NCBI GenBank assembly: GCA_902556855.1
Contig: CACDXJ010000001.1
Span: forward strand, 1-64,000
DNA from: an uncultured Pelagibacteraceae bacterium
Lineage (GTDB): Bacteria > Pseudomonadota > Alphaproteobacteria > Pelagibacterales > Pelagibacteraceae
Length of the DNA: 64,000 nt
Direction: 5' to 3'
The position numbers and the translations under genes are program-made. Position 1 is the first letter of the stretch. Each line of letters begins with the position of its first letter. Under the pieces are notes generated by a model. It was given only the letters and a program-made list of their open reading frames with translations, did not search any database and had not been told where the DNA came from. Positions 1-12,016 of the stretch are shown piece after piece.

Positions 1-14
1 CATATAATTATTTT

Positions 15-719
15 ATGAAAAACACTATTCAAGAAAAAACAAAATTAGTCAATTCTGTTTTTTCTAAGGTTTTTAAAAAATATGATTTGATGAATGATAT
101 TATGTCTTTTGGAATTCATCGGATTTGGAAAGAAAAATTTATTGACTGGATAAATCCTCAACCAAATACAAAACTAATTGATGTTGCATCTGGAACTGGG
201 GATATAGTAAAAATTTTTTTAGAACGATCGAATATTTCTAATCAGGTTACTTGTATAGAACCAAATATTGAAATGTTAAAATTAGGCAAAATCAAGCTTA
301 AAAAGTTTAATAACGTAAGCTGGATTAATTCATCAGCGGAACATATACCTTTAGAAGATAATACATTTGATTATTACACTATCAGTTATGGCATTAGAAA
401 TGTAACTGATATAAATCTTGCTTTAAAAGAGGCTAAAAGGGTTTTAAAACCAGGTGGAAGATTTATGTGTTTAGAGTTTTCAAAAATTGATAATGAAATG
501 TTAAATTATATTTACAAACAATATTCTAAGACAATACCAATAATAGGTAAACTAGTAATAGGCTCCGATGAACCTTATAAATATTTAATAAACAGTATTG
601 AAAGTTTTTTTACACAAAAAGAATTAGCTGATCTAATATCTAAAAATGGCTTTTCAAACGTAGAATATAGAAACCTTTCTAATGGTATTTCAGCAATTCA
701 CTCTGGATGGAAAATTTAA
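15..719 (+). CDS. ubiE: Ubiquinone/menaquinone biosynthesis C-methyltransferase UbiE
   Basis: SAM-methyltransferase motif (LIDVASGTGDI), NDIMSFGIHRIWK N-terminus; followed immediately by ubiB. Confidence 0.95.
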   Translation: MKNTIQEKTKLVNSVFSKVFKKYDLMNDIMSFGIHRIWKEKFIDWINPQPNTKLIDVASGTGDIVKIFLERSNISNQVTCIEPNIEMLKLGKIKLKKFNNVSWINSSAEHIPLEDNTFDYYTISYGIRNVTDINLALKEAKRVLKPGGRFMCLEFSKIDNEMLNYIYKQYSKTIPIIGKLVIGSDEPYKYLINSIESFFTQKELADLISKNGFSNVEYRNLSNGISAIHSGWKI

Positions 720-2285
720 ATGATAAATAGAATTTTTAAATTGTTTAAAATTGCCAGAAAATTATCAACCTCAGGTGCAATTGATACAATTAATGAAATT
801 CACTCATTGCCTACATCAATTACAATATTTTTTCAATGCATTGCTTTTGGAGCTAGTTCAAAAAAAATAACTGAAAACAAAACCCCAGGGGAAAAACTTT
901 GCATGGCGTTGCAAGGTATGGGCACAACTTTTATTAAACTAGGACAATTTTTAGCTACAAGACCTGACATTATTGGAGAGGAATTAGCAAGAGACTTGGA
1001 AAAATTACAAGATAAAGTCCCAGCTTTTGAGCTTCATGATGCAAAAAAAATAATTAAAAAGGAGATAGGAGATAATTACTTTAAAGATATAGTAGAAATA
1101 AGTGAACCTATTGCAGCAGCTTCTATCGCTCAAGTACACTTAGCTAAAATAAGATTAGCTAATAAAGAAAAAGAAGTTGCAATCAAGATATTAAGACCAG
1201 AAATTGAAAAATTATTTAATGAGGAATTAGATGCTTTAATGCTTTTTGCTTACATTATTGAAAGTTCTTTTTCTAAAGCGAAACGCCTAAGGTTAGTTGA
1301 GGTAGTTCATCTTTTAAGGGAAATTACTAACATAGAAATGGATCTGAGATTTGAGGCTGCAGCAGCTAATGAGCTCTATGAGAATACAAAAGATGACTTA
1401 GGGTTTAATGTTCCAAAAATTTATTGGAATTATACAACTAAAAAAATTTTAACATTAGATAAAGTTGATGGGTTTTCAATTAGAGAACAAGAAAAACTTG
1501 AAAAATTAGGTATTAACTTAAAAGGTCTTGCAGAAAATTTAATACAGTTTTTTTTAAAACAAGCTGTCAGAGATGGTTTTTTCCACGGGGATATGCATCA
1601 AGGGAATTTATTTGTAGATGAAAAAGGAAATATAATCCCTGTGGATTTTGGGATAATGGGACGTTTAGATAAAGATAATAGAAAATTTTTGGCAGAAATA
1701 CTTTATGGTTTTATTCAACGTGATTATGTCAAGGTTGCTGAAGTTCATTTTCAAGCTGGTCTTGTGCCTCAAAATGCCTCGAAAGAAGAATTTGCTCAGG
1801 CATTAAGATCAGTTGGAGAGCCTATCTTCGGACAATCAATAAAGGATATATCAGGTGGGAACCTATTAGCACAATTATTTGAAATTACTGAAAAATTCAA
1901 TATGCCTACACAGCCACCTTTACTTTTGTTACAAAAAACAATGGTGGTGGTAGAGGGTGTAGCTAGAAAACTTTATCCTGAAACTAATATATGGGAGGTG
2001 TCAAGACCAGTTCTTGAAGACTGGCTAAAGAATATGAAAAGTCCTAAATCAACTTTTGATAAGGCGATCAATACGTCGTCAGAAATAATTAAAAGAATAC
2101 CGGATTTACCACAATTAATGGATAGGGCGGAATATGCTTTAAAATTAATGTCAGAAGGAAAATTAAATTTAGCTATAAGTGGAAGTAAAAATTTAGAAAT
2201 TGAACAAATGAAGCTAAAAAATTTTAGAAATAATATAGTTATTAGTTTTTTTGGTATTGTAATTGTCTTTTTATTAGTATTTTAA
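720..2285 (+). CDS. ubiB: UbiB-family (ABC1/ADCK) kinase-like protein of ubiquinone synthesis
   Basis: KLGQFLATRPDIIG, FHGDMHQGNLFV, PVDFGIMGRL motifs; C-terminal TM segment. Confidence 0.95.
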   Translation: MINRIFKLFKIARKLSTSGAIDTINEIHSLPTSITIFFQCIAFGASSKKITENKTPGEKLCMALQGMGTTFIKLGQFLATRPDIIGEELARDLEKLQDKVPAFELHDAKKIIKKEIGDNYFKDIVEISEPIAAASIAQVHLAKIRLANKEKEVAIKILRPEIEKLFNEELDALMLFAYIIESSFSKAKRLRLVEVVHLLREITNIEMDLRFEAAAANELYENTKDDLGFNVPKIYWNYTTKKILTLDKVDGFSIREQEKLEKLGINLKGLAENLIQFFLKQAVRDGFFHGDMHQGNLFVDEKGNIIPVDFGIMGRLDKDNRKFLAEILYGFIQRDYVKVAEVHFQAGLVPQNASKEEFAQALRSVGEPIFGQSIKDISGGNLLAQLFEITEKFNMPTQPPLLLLQKTMVVVEGVARKLYPETNIWEVSRPVLEDWLKNMKSPKSTFDKAINTSSEIIKRIPDLPQLMDRAEYALKLMSEGKLNLAISGSKNLEIEQMKLKNFRNNIVISFFGIVIVFLLVF

Positions 2286-2291
2286 TTAATC

Positions 2292-3521
2292 ATGTCTTTA
2301 AAAAATAAAAAAATACTTATTATTGTTGGAGGTGGAATAGCTGCCTATAAGTCATTAGATCTAATAAGACTGTTAAAAAAAAATAACAATGAAGTAAAGT
2401 CAATTTTAACAAAAAGTGGAAGAGAATTTGTTACTCCTTTATCAATTACAACTTTAACAAAAAGTAAAACCTTTGAAGATATATTTGATAAAAATTCTGA
2501 AGCAGAAATTGATCATATATCTTTGTCAAGATGGGCTGATATAATAATTGTCATGCCAACTACTGCTAACTTTATGACTAAGTTGAGTGCTGGCAAAGCA
2601 GAGGATCTGGCTACTACAGTAATTTTAGCTTCTAATAAAGATGTATTATTAGTTCCTGCCATGAACGTAAGAATGTGGTTACATAAAGCAACACAAATAA
2701 ATTTAAAAACTTTACAAGATTTTGGTTATTTATTTATTGGTCCAGAAAAAGGTGAAATGGCGTGTGGTGAATATGGTGAGGGAAAAATGTCAAGCCCAAA
2801 ACAAATCTTCTCTTTTTTGGAAAATTATTTTAAAAAAAGAAATTCAGTTAAGGAAAGGAAGCTTAAGGCTATAGTAACAGCAGGTCCAACGAGAGAATTT
2901 ATAGATCCAGTAAGATATATTTCAAACGAGTCAAGTGGCAAACAGGGTTATGAAATAGCAGTAGCGCTCAGTAAAATGGGAGTAAAAACAACATTAATTT
3001 CAGGTCCCACTAACATTATTTTTCAGAAGGGAATTAGAACCAAGAAGATAACTACAGCTGAGGAGATGTTAGAAGAAGTAAAAAAATCTTTGCCTGTGGA
3101 TATAGCTATATGTGCTGCTGCTGTATCTGACTTTAAACCTATTAGCAAAAGTACAAGCAAATTAAAAAAAAATCAGGATAATCTAAACTCCATAAAATTG
3201 AAAAAAAATAAAGATATTGTTGAGTATCTAGGTAAGAACAATAAATTTAGACCTAAGCTTGTGGTAGGATTCGCTGCTGAAACAGAAAATTTAAATAAAA
3301 ATGCTTTTACAAAAATGAAAGAAAAAAATTGCGATTTGATTATTGCTAATGATGTTTCTGAAGCAGATAAAGGATTTAATTCAGATTTCAATAAAGTAAA
3401 TATAATTAGTAATAACGGTAAAATTATACAAATAAAAAAAAATAAAAAAAGCTATATAGCTCACAAAATTGTAGAAGTTGTTTTAAATAAATTTTTTGTT
3501 GATGACAGAAATTTTAATTAA
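2292..3521 (+). CDS. coaBC: Bifunctional phosphopantothenoylcysteine decarboxylase/phosphopantothenate-cysteine ligase
   Basis: N-terminal flavoprotein (GGGIAAYKSLDLIRLL, PAMNVRMW) plus CoaB domain (TAGPTREFIDPVRYISNESSGKQGYEIA). Confidence 0.95.
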   Translation: MSLKNKKILIIVGGGIAAYKSLDLIRLLKKNNNEVKSILTKSGREFVTPLSITTLTKSKTFEDIFDKNSEAEIDHISLSRWADIIIVMPTTANFMTKLSAGKAEDLATTVILASNKDVLLVPAMNVRMWLHKATQINLKTLQDFGYLFIGPEKGEMACGEYGEGKMSSPKQIFSFLENYFKKRNSVKERKLKAIVTAGPTREFIDPVRYISNESSGKQGYEIAVALSKMGVKTTLISGPTNIIFQKGIRTKKITTAEEMLEEVKKSLPVDIAICAAAVSDFKPISKSTSKLKKNQDNLNSIKLKKNKDIVEYLGKNNKFRPKLVVGFAAETENLNKNAFTKMKEKNCDLIIANDVSEADKGFNSDFNKVNIISNNGKIIQIKKNKKSYIAHKIVEVVLNKFFVDDRNFN

Positions 3522-3942
3522 AAGATTATCAAAAAATATTGATCTACCTAAGTATGAAACTAATGGTTCATCTGGTATGGATCTTGCGGCAAATATTGAA
3601 AATTCTATTCAAATCGAACCGGGAAAAACGTCAATTGTTCCAACGGGGATTTCGTTATCTATACCTAAAGATTTTGAGATACAAATTAGGCCTAGGTCTG
3701 GATTAGCCGCAAAAAATCAAATTTCTGTGCTAAATACTCCAGGGACCATAGATTCTGATTACAGGGGTGAAATAAAAGTTATAATGATAAATTTAGGCAG
3801 TAAAACTTTTACAATTACTAAGGGGTTGAGAATCGCCCAAATGGTTTTATGTCCAATAGTGAAGGCTAAACTCAAAGAAGTTGAAAGTTTAGACGGAACT
3901 AAGAGAGGTGCAGGAGGTTTTGGTTCTACAGGAATTAATTAA
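3502..3942 (+). CDS. dut: dUTP diphosphatase
   Basis: Trimeric dUTPase motifs (GSSGMDLAA, RPRSGLA, GTIDSDYRGEI, GAGGFGSTG); track start 3496, MTEILIKRL at 3502 is more likely. Confidence 0.93.
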   Translation: MTEILIKRLSKNIDLPKYETNGSSGMDLAANIENSIQIEPGKTSIVPTGISLSIPKDFEIQIRPRSGLAAKNQISVLNTPGTIDSDYRGEIKVIMINLGSKTFTITKGLRIAQMVLCPIVKAKLKEVESLDGTKRGAGGFGSTGIN

Positions 3943-3945
3943 TTC

Positions 3946-4698
3946 ATGAGTACTCACATTGAAAGTTTTAAAAGATTTGAAAAACAAATAATCTTAAAAA
4001 ATATTGGTATAAATGGTCAAAAAAAAATCTTTAAGTCTAAAGTATTAATAATTGGTATTGGAGGTTTGGGATGTCCACTTTTAACATACCTTGCTGCATC
4101 TGGAGTTGGCACTATTGGAATCGTAGATCACGATAAAGTTGAAATTAGTAACCTAAATAGACAAACACTCTTTGAAACAAGTGACATAGGTAAATTTAAA
4201 GTTACAAGTGCAAAAAATAAAATTACTAAAATAAATAATAAAATTAAAATACTTTCGTACAGAAAAAAAATAAATATTAAGAATATTAGTTCTATTATAA
4301 AAAGATATGATATTATTTGTGATGGCACTGATAACTTTAAAACGCGTTACTTAATTAATGATCAATGTAAAAAAGGCAAAAAAATTTTAATTTCTGCTGC
4401 AATTAATAAATTCGACGGGCAACTTTATAAATTTAATTTTAGAAAAAAAACTTCTTGTTATAGATGTTTTATGCCTGAAATGCCTAGATCAGAAAATAAT
4501 TGTCAAACAGATGGTATTTTTTCACCTGTAGCTGGAGTTTTAGGATCTCTTCAGGCAAATGAGGTATTAAAAACAATTTTAGGTTTCAATGAAGATTTTA
4601 ATAACAAAATGATTATTTTTGACTCTTTTAAAACCAATTTTAGAAAAGTAAAATTAAGTTATAATATTAATTGTAAAAATAAATGCTCAAAAAATTGA
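3946..4698 (+). CDS. ThiF/MoeB/HesA-family E1-like adenylyltransferase
   Basis: GIGGLGCPLLTYLAASGVGTIGIVDHDKVEISNLNRQ, CYRCFMP and C-terminal CxxxC zinc site. Confidence 0.9.
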   Translation: MSTHIESFKRFEKQIILKNIGINGQKKIFKSKVLIIGIGGLGCPLLTYLAASGVGTIGIVDHDKVEISNLNRQTLFETSDIGKFKVTSAKNKITKINNKIKILSYRKKINIKNISSIIKRYDIICDGTDNFKTRYLINDQCKKGKKILISAAINKFDGQLYKFNFRKKTSCYRCFMPEMPRSENNCQTDGIFSPVAGVLGSLQANEVLKTILGFNEDFNNKMIIFDSFKTNFRKVKLSYNINCKNKCSKN

Positions 4699-5126
4699 TT
4701 TTTATTATATTATTTTTTTTTTCTTTCCAAAGTATTAATGCAGAAGAATATTTCCTCACTTTAAGGAATGAAAAAGTAAATTTAAGACAAGGACCGTCAT
4801 TCGATTACCCTATAAAATTATTTTATAAAAAAAGATATTTACCTGTTTTAATACAAGATAAGTATGAAAATTTTAGAAAAATTAGAGATCATGAAAATAA
4901 TTCTGGTTGGATACATATATCACAGTTATCTAAAAAAAAAGCAGCGATAGTTATAGATCAACAAACTTACATTTACTCAGGAAACACTATTTATTCAAAA
5001 CCTTTGGCTATTGCAGAAGTTGGAAAACATTTGTTAATAAAAAAATGTAAAGATCAATGGTGTAAAATTAAACTCAGTAACTTCAAAGGGTGGATTAAAA
5101 AAGATAGCTTGTGGGGATTGTTATAA
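4683..5126 (+). CDS. Secreted bacterial SH3-domain protein
   Basis: Signal peptide, NLRQGPSFDYPI ... GWIHISQL and second SH3-like repeat GWIKKDSLWG. Confidence 0.8.
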   Translation: MLKKLIFIILFFFSFQSINAEEYFLTLRNEKVNLRQGPSFDYPIKLFYKKRYLPVLIQDKYENFRKIRDHENNSGWIHISQLSKKKAAIVIDQQTYIYSGNTIYSKPLAIAEVGKHLLIKKCKDQWCKIKLSNFKGWIKKDSLWGLL

Positions 5127-5128
5127 TT

Positions 5129-5353
5129 TTACTTTTTGAAATTAGCGGACCAAATTTTATCTAAGATGTAATACCAAAATCCATTAATCGTTGGTTCTAC
5201 CAAAGCTACTAATCCTGCTTCCCATAAGCTTGCGCCCGTTAGTACTGAGACAACTGTCATTGCTATTATGATGTGTCCAGCAGTATAAACAAGTGCTCTT
5301 CCTACACTCGTGCTCGCTACAACTTTGAATATGCCGCTAGTAAACTCCGTCAT
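5129..5353 (-). CDS. DUF2061-type small membrane protein
   Basis: K.VAS.SVGRALVYTAGHIIIA and EPTINGFWYYILDKIW pattern. Confidence 0.75.
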   Translation of the reverse strand: MTEFTSGIFKVVASTSVGRALVYTAGHIIIAMTVVSVLTGASLWEAGLVALVEPTINGFWYYILDKIWSANFKK

Positions 5354-5365
5354 AAAATCCTCTTA

Positions 5366-6007
5366 CTAATAAATTGCTTTTTTGAAAGGATTTTCCAATA
5401 CACAAGCAACTAAATGAATTCTATCTTGCTCTCCACCATTAAAAAAATTGTGATATTTTGTATTATTAGTGATAGTTACTGATCCATCTGCAGGCATGTG
5501 TCTGCAAACCTCGTCTATAACCATTCTGCAACCTTTATTTGTTATAATTGGTATGTGCAATCTTGGTTCTGGGTCTCTGTGCCAGCTTAAAGTTGATCTA
5601 GGTTCCTTTAATAAAATTCTAACTCTTCCTAATTTAAAATGCTTTCTAATGACATTGTAAACTTCTTCAAAATAGGTTCCTTTAAATTCTGGTACAATCT
5701 CAGTGTACTTTGACTCATCTATAGGTTTGTCTCTCTCGATCTCTTTTCCCTCTTCATCAGGAATCGTCCAATAAGTACCTCTTACATTATGACCTTCGGT
5801 AGAGGATTTATCACCTGGAATTTGATTTAAAGCAATCGCACCAAAATTTGTGATACCAAGTGTGTTAAATTTCTTTTTTTTGAGAATTAAATTAAAATCA
5901 GCTCTTAATTTTTCAATATCAAATTTAAGGTTTGGAACAATAAAAAAATCATCCTTAATATTTTGATTAAGGGTTTCTAAATTTTTTGATGATTTAACAA
6001 TTTCCAT
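5366..6007 (-). CDS. Aspartyl/asparaginyl beta-hydroxylase-like Fe(II)/2-oxoglutarate oxygenase
   Basis: SWHRDPEPRLHIPI (HxD) and downstream YHNFFNGGEQDRIHLVA (distal His and Arg). Confidence 0.75.
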   Translation of the reverse strand: MEIVKSSKNLETLNQNIKDDFFIVPNLKFDIEKLRADFNLILKKKKFNTLGITNFGAIALNQIPGDKSSTEGHNVRGTYWTIPDEEGKEIERDKPIDESKYTEIVPEFKGTYFEEVYNVIRKHFKLGRVRILLKEPRSTLSWHRDPEPRLHIPIITNKGCRMVIDEVCRHMPADGSVTITNNTKYHNFFNGGEQDRIHLVACVLENPFKKAIY

Positions 6008-6008
6008 A

Positions 6009-8216
<2,208 letters not shown>

Positions 8217-8237
8217 TAAAAAACAAGTGACAAACTG

Positions 8238-8645
8238 TCAATTTTTCAAATTTATAAATACCTCTACATTTTTAATTTTTTTACCATTTGGTGCCTTAGG
8301 AATTTTTTGAATAATTATTTCATTTTCGTCTATATCAATTAATTCTGATGTTTCGCTGTCGTAAAAATGATGATGATTAGTAACATTTGTATCAAAATAT
8401 GTTTTTTTTCCTCTAACTTCAACCTCACTTAAATGACCAGCATTTTTAAAAGCATGAACAGTGTTATAAATCGTGGCTAAAGCAAATTTAGAAGTTGTTT
8501 TTTTTGATAAAAGTTTATCTAAACTTTCAACTGTGAAATGGAAAGTTTTATCTCGTTCAAATAAAAATTTAGCTATTTCTACTCTCTGTTTAGTTGGTCT
8601 TAAACCTGACGATCTTAATTTTTTAAAAATATCAATTTTATTCAT
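8238..8645 (-). CDS. irr: Fur-family regulator, Irr-like (iron response regulator)
   Basis: GLRPTKQRVEIAKFLF, LATIYNTVHAFKNAGHL, KTYFDTNVTNHHHFYD...ELIDI, characteristic of alphaproteobacterial Irr. Confidence 0.8.
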   Translation of the reverse strand: MNKIDIFKKLRSSGLRPTKQRVEIAKFLFERDKTFHFTVESLDKLLSKKTTSKFALATIYNTVHAFKNAGHLSEVEVRGKKTYFDTNVTNHHHFYDSETSELIDIDENEIIIQKIPKAPNGKKIKNVEVFINLKN

Positions 8646-8665
8646 GTTTTTTGTGTTTTTTAGCT

Positions 8666-8685
8666 AGTTTATAATCATTCTAAAA
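8666..8685 (-). promoter_or_regulatory. Putative Irr/PerR-type operator upstream of irr (autoregulation)
   Basis: AGTTTATAATCATTCTAAAA; imperfect palindrome TTTATAAT-C-ATTCTAAA. Confidence 0.65.
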
Positions 8686-8736
8686 CACAAATATATATGA
8701 AACTTTTGCTAAATCAAGTAAAACAGTTTCTAAATC

Positions 8737-9240
8737 ATGCAAAAAAATAGCTACAATTATGATGATCTAATTTCGTGTGGAGAGGGAAAATTGTTTGGTG
8801 AGGGTAATGCTAAACTACCGTTACCGCCAATGTTAATGTTTGATAGGATTACTGAAATTAGTAAAGATACTGGTGAATTTAAGAAGGGTTTTATAAAAGC
8901 TGAACTTGATATCAAAGATAACTTGTGGTTCTTTGATTGTCATTTTAGAAAAGATCCGGTTATGCCAGGTTGTTTAGGGTTAGACGCTATGTGGCAATTA
9001 GTTGGTTTTTATTTAGGATGGATAGGAGAGCCTGGAAAAGGAAGAGCTTTGGGTGTAAATTCAGTTAAATTTACTGGAGAGGTGTTAAAAAATATAAAAT
9101 TAGCAACCTATGAAATTAATATGAAAAGAATTTTAAAGAAAGAAGGGACAGTTGTAGGATTAGCAAATGGAATTTTAAGTGCTGATGGAAAAATAATTTA
9201 TAGAGCAGAGAATTTAAAAGTAGGTTTATTTAAGTCATGA
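8737..9240 (+). CDS. fabA: 3-hydroxydecanoyl-ACP dehydratase/isomerase FabA
   Basis: [36 protein letters not shown]. Confidence 0.95.
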   Translation: MQKNSYNYDDLISCGEGKLFGEGNAKLPLPPMLMFDRITEISKDTGEFKKGFIKAELDIKDNLWFFDCHFRKDPVMPGCLGLDAMWQLVGFYLGWIGEPGKGRALGVNSVKFTGEVLKNIKLATYEINMKRILKKEGTVVGLANGILSADGKIIYRAENLKVGLFKS

Positions 9241-10451
9241 AAAGAGTAGTCGTAACTGGTATTGGAGTTGTTTCTTGTTTAGGTAATAATCAAGAGGAAG
9301 TTTATCAATCACTATTAAATTCTAAGTCGGGTATAACATTTTCAGAGGAATATAAAGAGTATAACCTTAAAAGCCACGTTCATGGTAAACCTAATATAAA
9401 ACTCGAAGACCACGTAGATAGAAAATTTATCAGATTTATGGGTCCGGGATCTGCTTACAATTATATTTCTATGAATGAGGCAGTGAAAGACTCTGGTTTA
9501 GATGAAAAAGATATAAGTAATATTTCTACAGGAATGATTATGGGATCTGGAGGTCCATCGATTGAAAACGTAATATTAGCCGCAGACAAAACAAGAGAAA
9601 AAAGTCCTAAAAGGATGGGACCATTTGTAGTGCCAAGGACTATGTCAAGTACTGCTTCGGCTACTTTAGCTGTACCTTTTAAAATAAAGGGAGTTAACTA
9701 TACTATAAGTTCAGCATGTGCCACTAGCGGTCATTGTATAGGGAATGCAATGGAATTAATACAGCTGGGCAAGCAAAAAATTATTTTTGCAGGCGGTAGT
9801 GACGAAGTTCATTTTGCTATGACTGCTATGTTTGATGCAATGACAGCACTTTCATCTAAATATAATGATACCCCGATGAAGGCATCTAGACCTTATGATA
9901 AAACTAGAGATGGATTTGTTATTTCAGGGGGTGGGGGTGTTTTAGTTTTGGAGGAATACGAGCATGCTAAAGCTAGAGGTGCTAAGATATATGCAGAATT
10001 AACTGGATACGGAGCAACATCTGATGGATATGATATGGTTGCGCCTTCAGGCGAAGGTGCAGTCAGATGTATGCAAATGGCTCTTAGTACAGCAAAAAAT
10101 AAAATTGATTATATAAATACTCATGGAACTTCAACACCAGTAGGTGATATAACTGAACTGAAAGCTGTAGGAGAAGTATTTAAAGAATATAAACCAAAAA
10201 TTAGTTCTACAAAATCACTAGCGGGACATTCTTTAGGAGCTACTTCTGTTCATGAAGCTGTTTACAGCTTAATAATGATGAAAAATAACTTTATTGCAGC
10301 GTCTGCTAATATTACCGACATGGACGAGGAGGCAAAGAAATATCCAATAGTTACAAAAGTTGAAAAAGAGTTAAAATTAAACTCTGTAATGTCAAACAGT
10401 TTTGGTTTCGGTGGAACTAATGCTACTTTAGTTTTTGAGAAAGTGTCATAA
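9237..10451 (+). CDS. fabB: Beta-ketoacyl-ACP synthase I FabB
   Basis: KAS motifs [32 protein letters not shown]; next to fabA. Confidence 0.95.
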   Translation: MKRVVVTGIGVVSCLGNNQEEVYQSLLNSKSGITFSEEYKEYNLKSHVHGKPNIKLEDHVDRKFIRFMGPGSAYNYISMNEAVKDSGLDEKDISNISTGMIMGSGGPSIENVILAADKTREKSPKRMGPFVVPRTMSSTASATLAVPFKIKGVNYTISSACATSGHCIGNAMELIQLGKQKIIFAGGSDEVHFAMTAMFDAMTALSSKYNDTPMKASRPYDKTRDGFVISGGGGVLVLEEYEHAKARGAKIYAELTGYGATSDGYDMVAPSGEGAVRCMQMALSTAKNKIDYINTHGTSTPVGDITELKAVGEVFKEYKPKISSTKSLAGHSLGATSVHEAVYSLIMMKNNFIAASANITDMDEEAKKYPIVTKVEKELKLNSVMSNSFGFGGTNATLVFEKVS

Positions 10452-11236
10452 TGAATTTGATGAAAGGTAAAAAAGGTTTAGTAATGGGTGTTGCAAATGA
10501 ACGCTCAATAGCTTGGGGGATATCACAAAAACTTTCTGAAGCTGGTGCGGAATTAGCTTTTACTTATTTAGGTGAAGCTTTAAAAAAAAGAGTTCTCCCT
10601 TTAGCAGAAAAATTAAATTCGAATATTACATTTAGTTGTGATGTGGAAAAAAAAGCTGATGTAACCAAACTTTTCAGTGACATAAAAGAAAAATGGGGTC
10701 AAATTGATTTTATAGTTCATGCTGTCGCTTTTTCGGATAAATCAGAACTATCAGGAGAGTATTTAAATACAACAAGAGATAACTTTCTGAGAAGTATGTT
10801 AATTTCATGTTTCTCATTCACAGAAATTTCAAAAGAGGCATCTAAAATTATGAAAGATGGTGGAAGTTTACTAACTTTAACATACGAGTCTACTAAAGCG
10901 ATTCCTAACTATAATGTTATGGGAGTTTGCAAATCAGCACTTGAAGCTAGTGTTAAATATTTAGCTAGAGATTTAGGAAAAAAAAAGATACGTGTTAATG
11001 CAATTAGTGCTGGACCAATTAAAACCTTAGCTGCTTCAGCTATTGGCGATGCTAAATTTTTATATAAATGGAACGAGGATCATTCTTTTTTAAAAAGAAA
11101 TGTAGATATTCACGATGTAGGTAACTCTGCTCTTTATTTACTTAGTGATCTTGCTGCAGGAGTAACAGGAGAAATTCATTACGTAGATGCTGGATATAAT
11201 AAAGTTGGAATGCCAGATCCTAAAAATATTACTTAA
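10451..11236 (+). CDS. fabI: Enoyl-ACP reductase FabI
   Basis: GVANERSIAWGISQ, LTYESTKAIPNYNVMGVCKSALEASVKYLA. Confidence 0.95.
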   Translation: MNLMKGKKGLVMGVANERSIAWGISQKLSEAGAELAFTYLGEALKKRVLPLAEKLNSNITFSCDVEKKADVTKLFSDIKEKWGQIDFIVHAVAFSDKSELSGEYLNTTRDNFLRSMLISCFSFTEISKEASKIMKDGGSLLTLTYESTKAIPNYNVMGVCKSALEASVKYLARDLGKKKIRVNAISAGPIKTLAASAIGDAKFLYKWNEDHSFLKRNVDIHDVGNSALYLLSDLAAGVTGEIHYVDAGYNKVGMPDPKNIT

Positions 11237-11993
11237 ACAATCTTACTGTTTTAAGTGTTTTTTCAACAAGATAATTTGTAACATTCTGGATAGGGTTAGG
11301 ATTTGTAATATTTATTATATAATTTAAATCAACTATTTTTTTGTGATGTTTAATGATAAAATTTTCGAATCTTTCAAAATCTTGATAATTCCAATAGTTA
11401 ATATGCAGTTGAGTAGACTGAATACCAAATGGTAGAAATATTTCCCTGTAAAAGAGTTGAGGTATAAACAGCAATTTATTTTTGTAAAAAGGAAATAAAC
11501 CATATCCATCAATAATTATTCTTATATTCTTTTTTTTTAAAACCTCTAATGTATTCTCATCATAGATATGATTAGGTGCAAAAAAACTTCTTATTTTAAT
11601 ATTTCTTTTTTCAAACTCAGACAAACCTGTTTCAATTTTATTTAATTGTGTTGAATAATCTAATCCATAAAATTCAGAATTTCCTCCATAGTTAAAGATA
11701 TCTTTTTTATCAGACTTTTGAGTATATAGATGGTTACATCCATGCATCGTAATTTCCCAACCTTTATTTTTCCAGTCTTGAACTTTTTCCCAAAAAAATT
11801 CTGTCTTTGGATATATTAATAACTCAGGATCTTTGTTAATTGGAATAACGCCTAAAAGTGGTTTAATTTTATACTTATCAAATAATAATTCACACTTATC
11901 CATTAACTCCCAGTTCATATTTTCACAAATATCATCCATTCGGATAAGTAATCCGGTATATTTAGAAAAAATTTTATTTATTGAATTAAACAT
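11229..11993 (-). CDS. Polysaccharide deacetylase-like protein (DUF2334-type)
   Basis: IRMDDICENMNW, EITMHGCNHLYT, FFAPNHIYDENTLEVL. Confidence 0.7.
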   Translation of the reverse strand: MFNSINKIFSKYTGLLIRMDDICENMNWELMDKCELLFDKYKIKPLLGVIPINKDPELLIYPKTEFFWEKVQDWKNKGWEITMHGCNHLYTQKSDKKDIFNYGGNSEFYGLDYSTQLNKIETGLSEFEKRNIKIRSFFAPNHIYDENTLEVLKKKNIRIIIDGYGLFPFYKNKLLFIPQLFYREIFLPFGIQSTQLHINYWNYQDFERFENFIIKHHKKIVDLNYIINITNPNPIQNVTNYLVEKTLKTVRLFK

Positions 11994-12016
11994 AATTATT
12001 TATATTTTATCTTACA

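Noticed and set aside
3173-3391. Antisense ORF of 72 aa inside coaBC
   Set aside because: Fully within a conserved gene on the other strand, no recognizable motif; expected by chance in AT-rich DNA.
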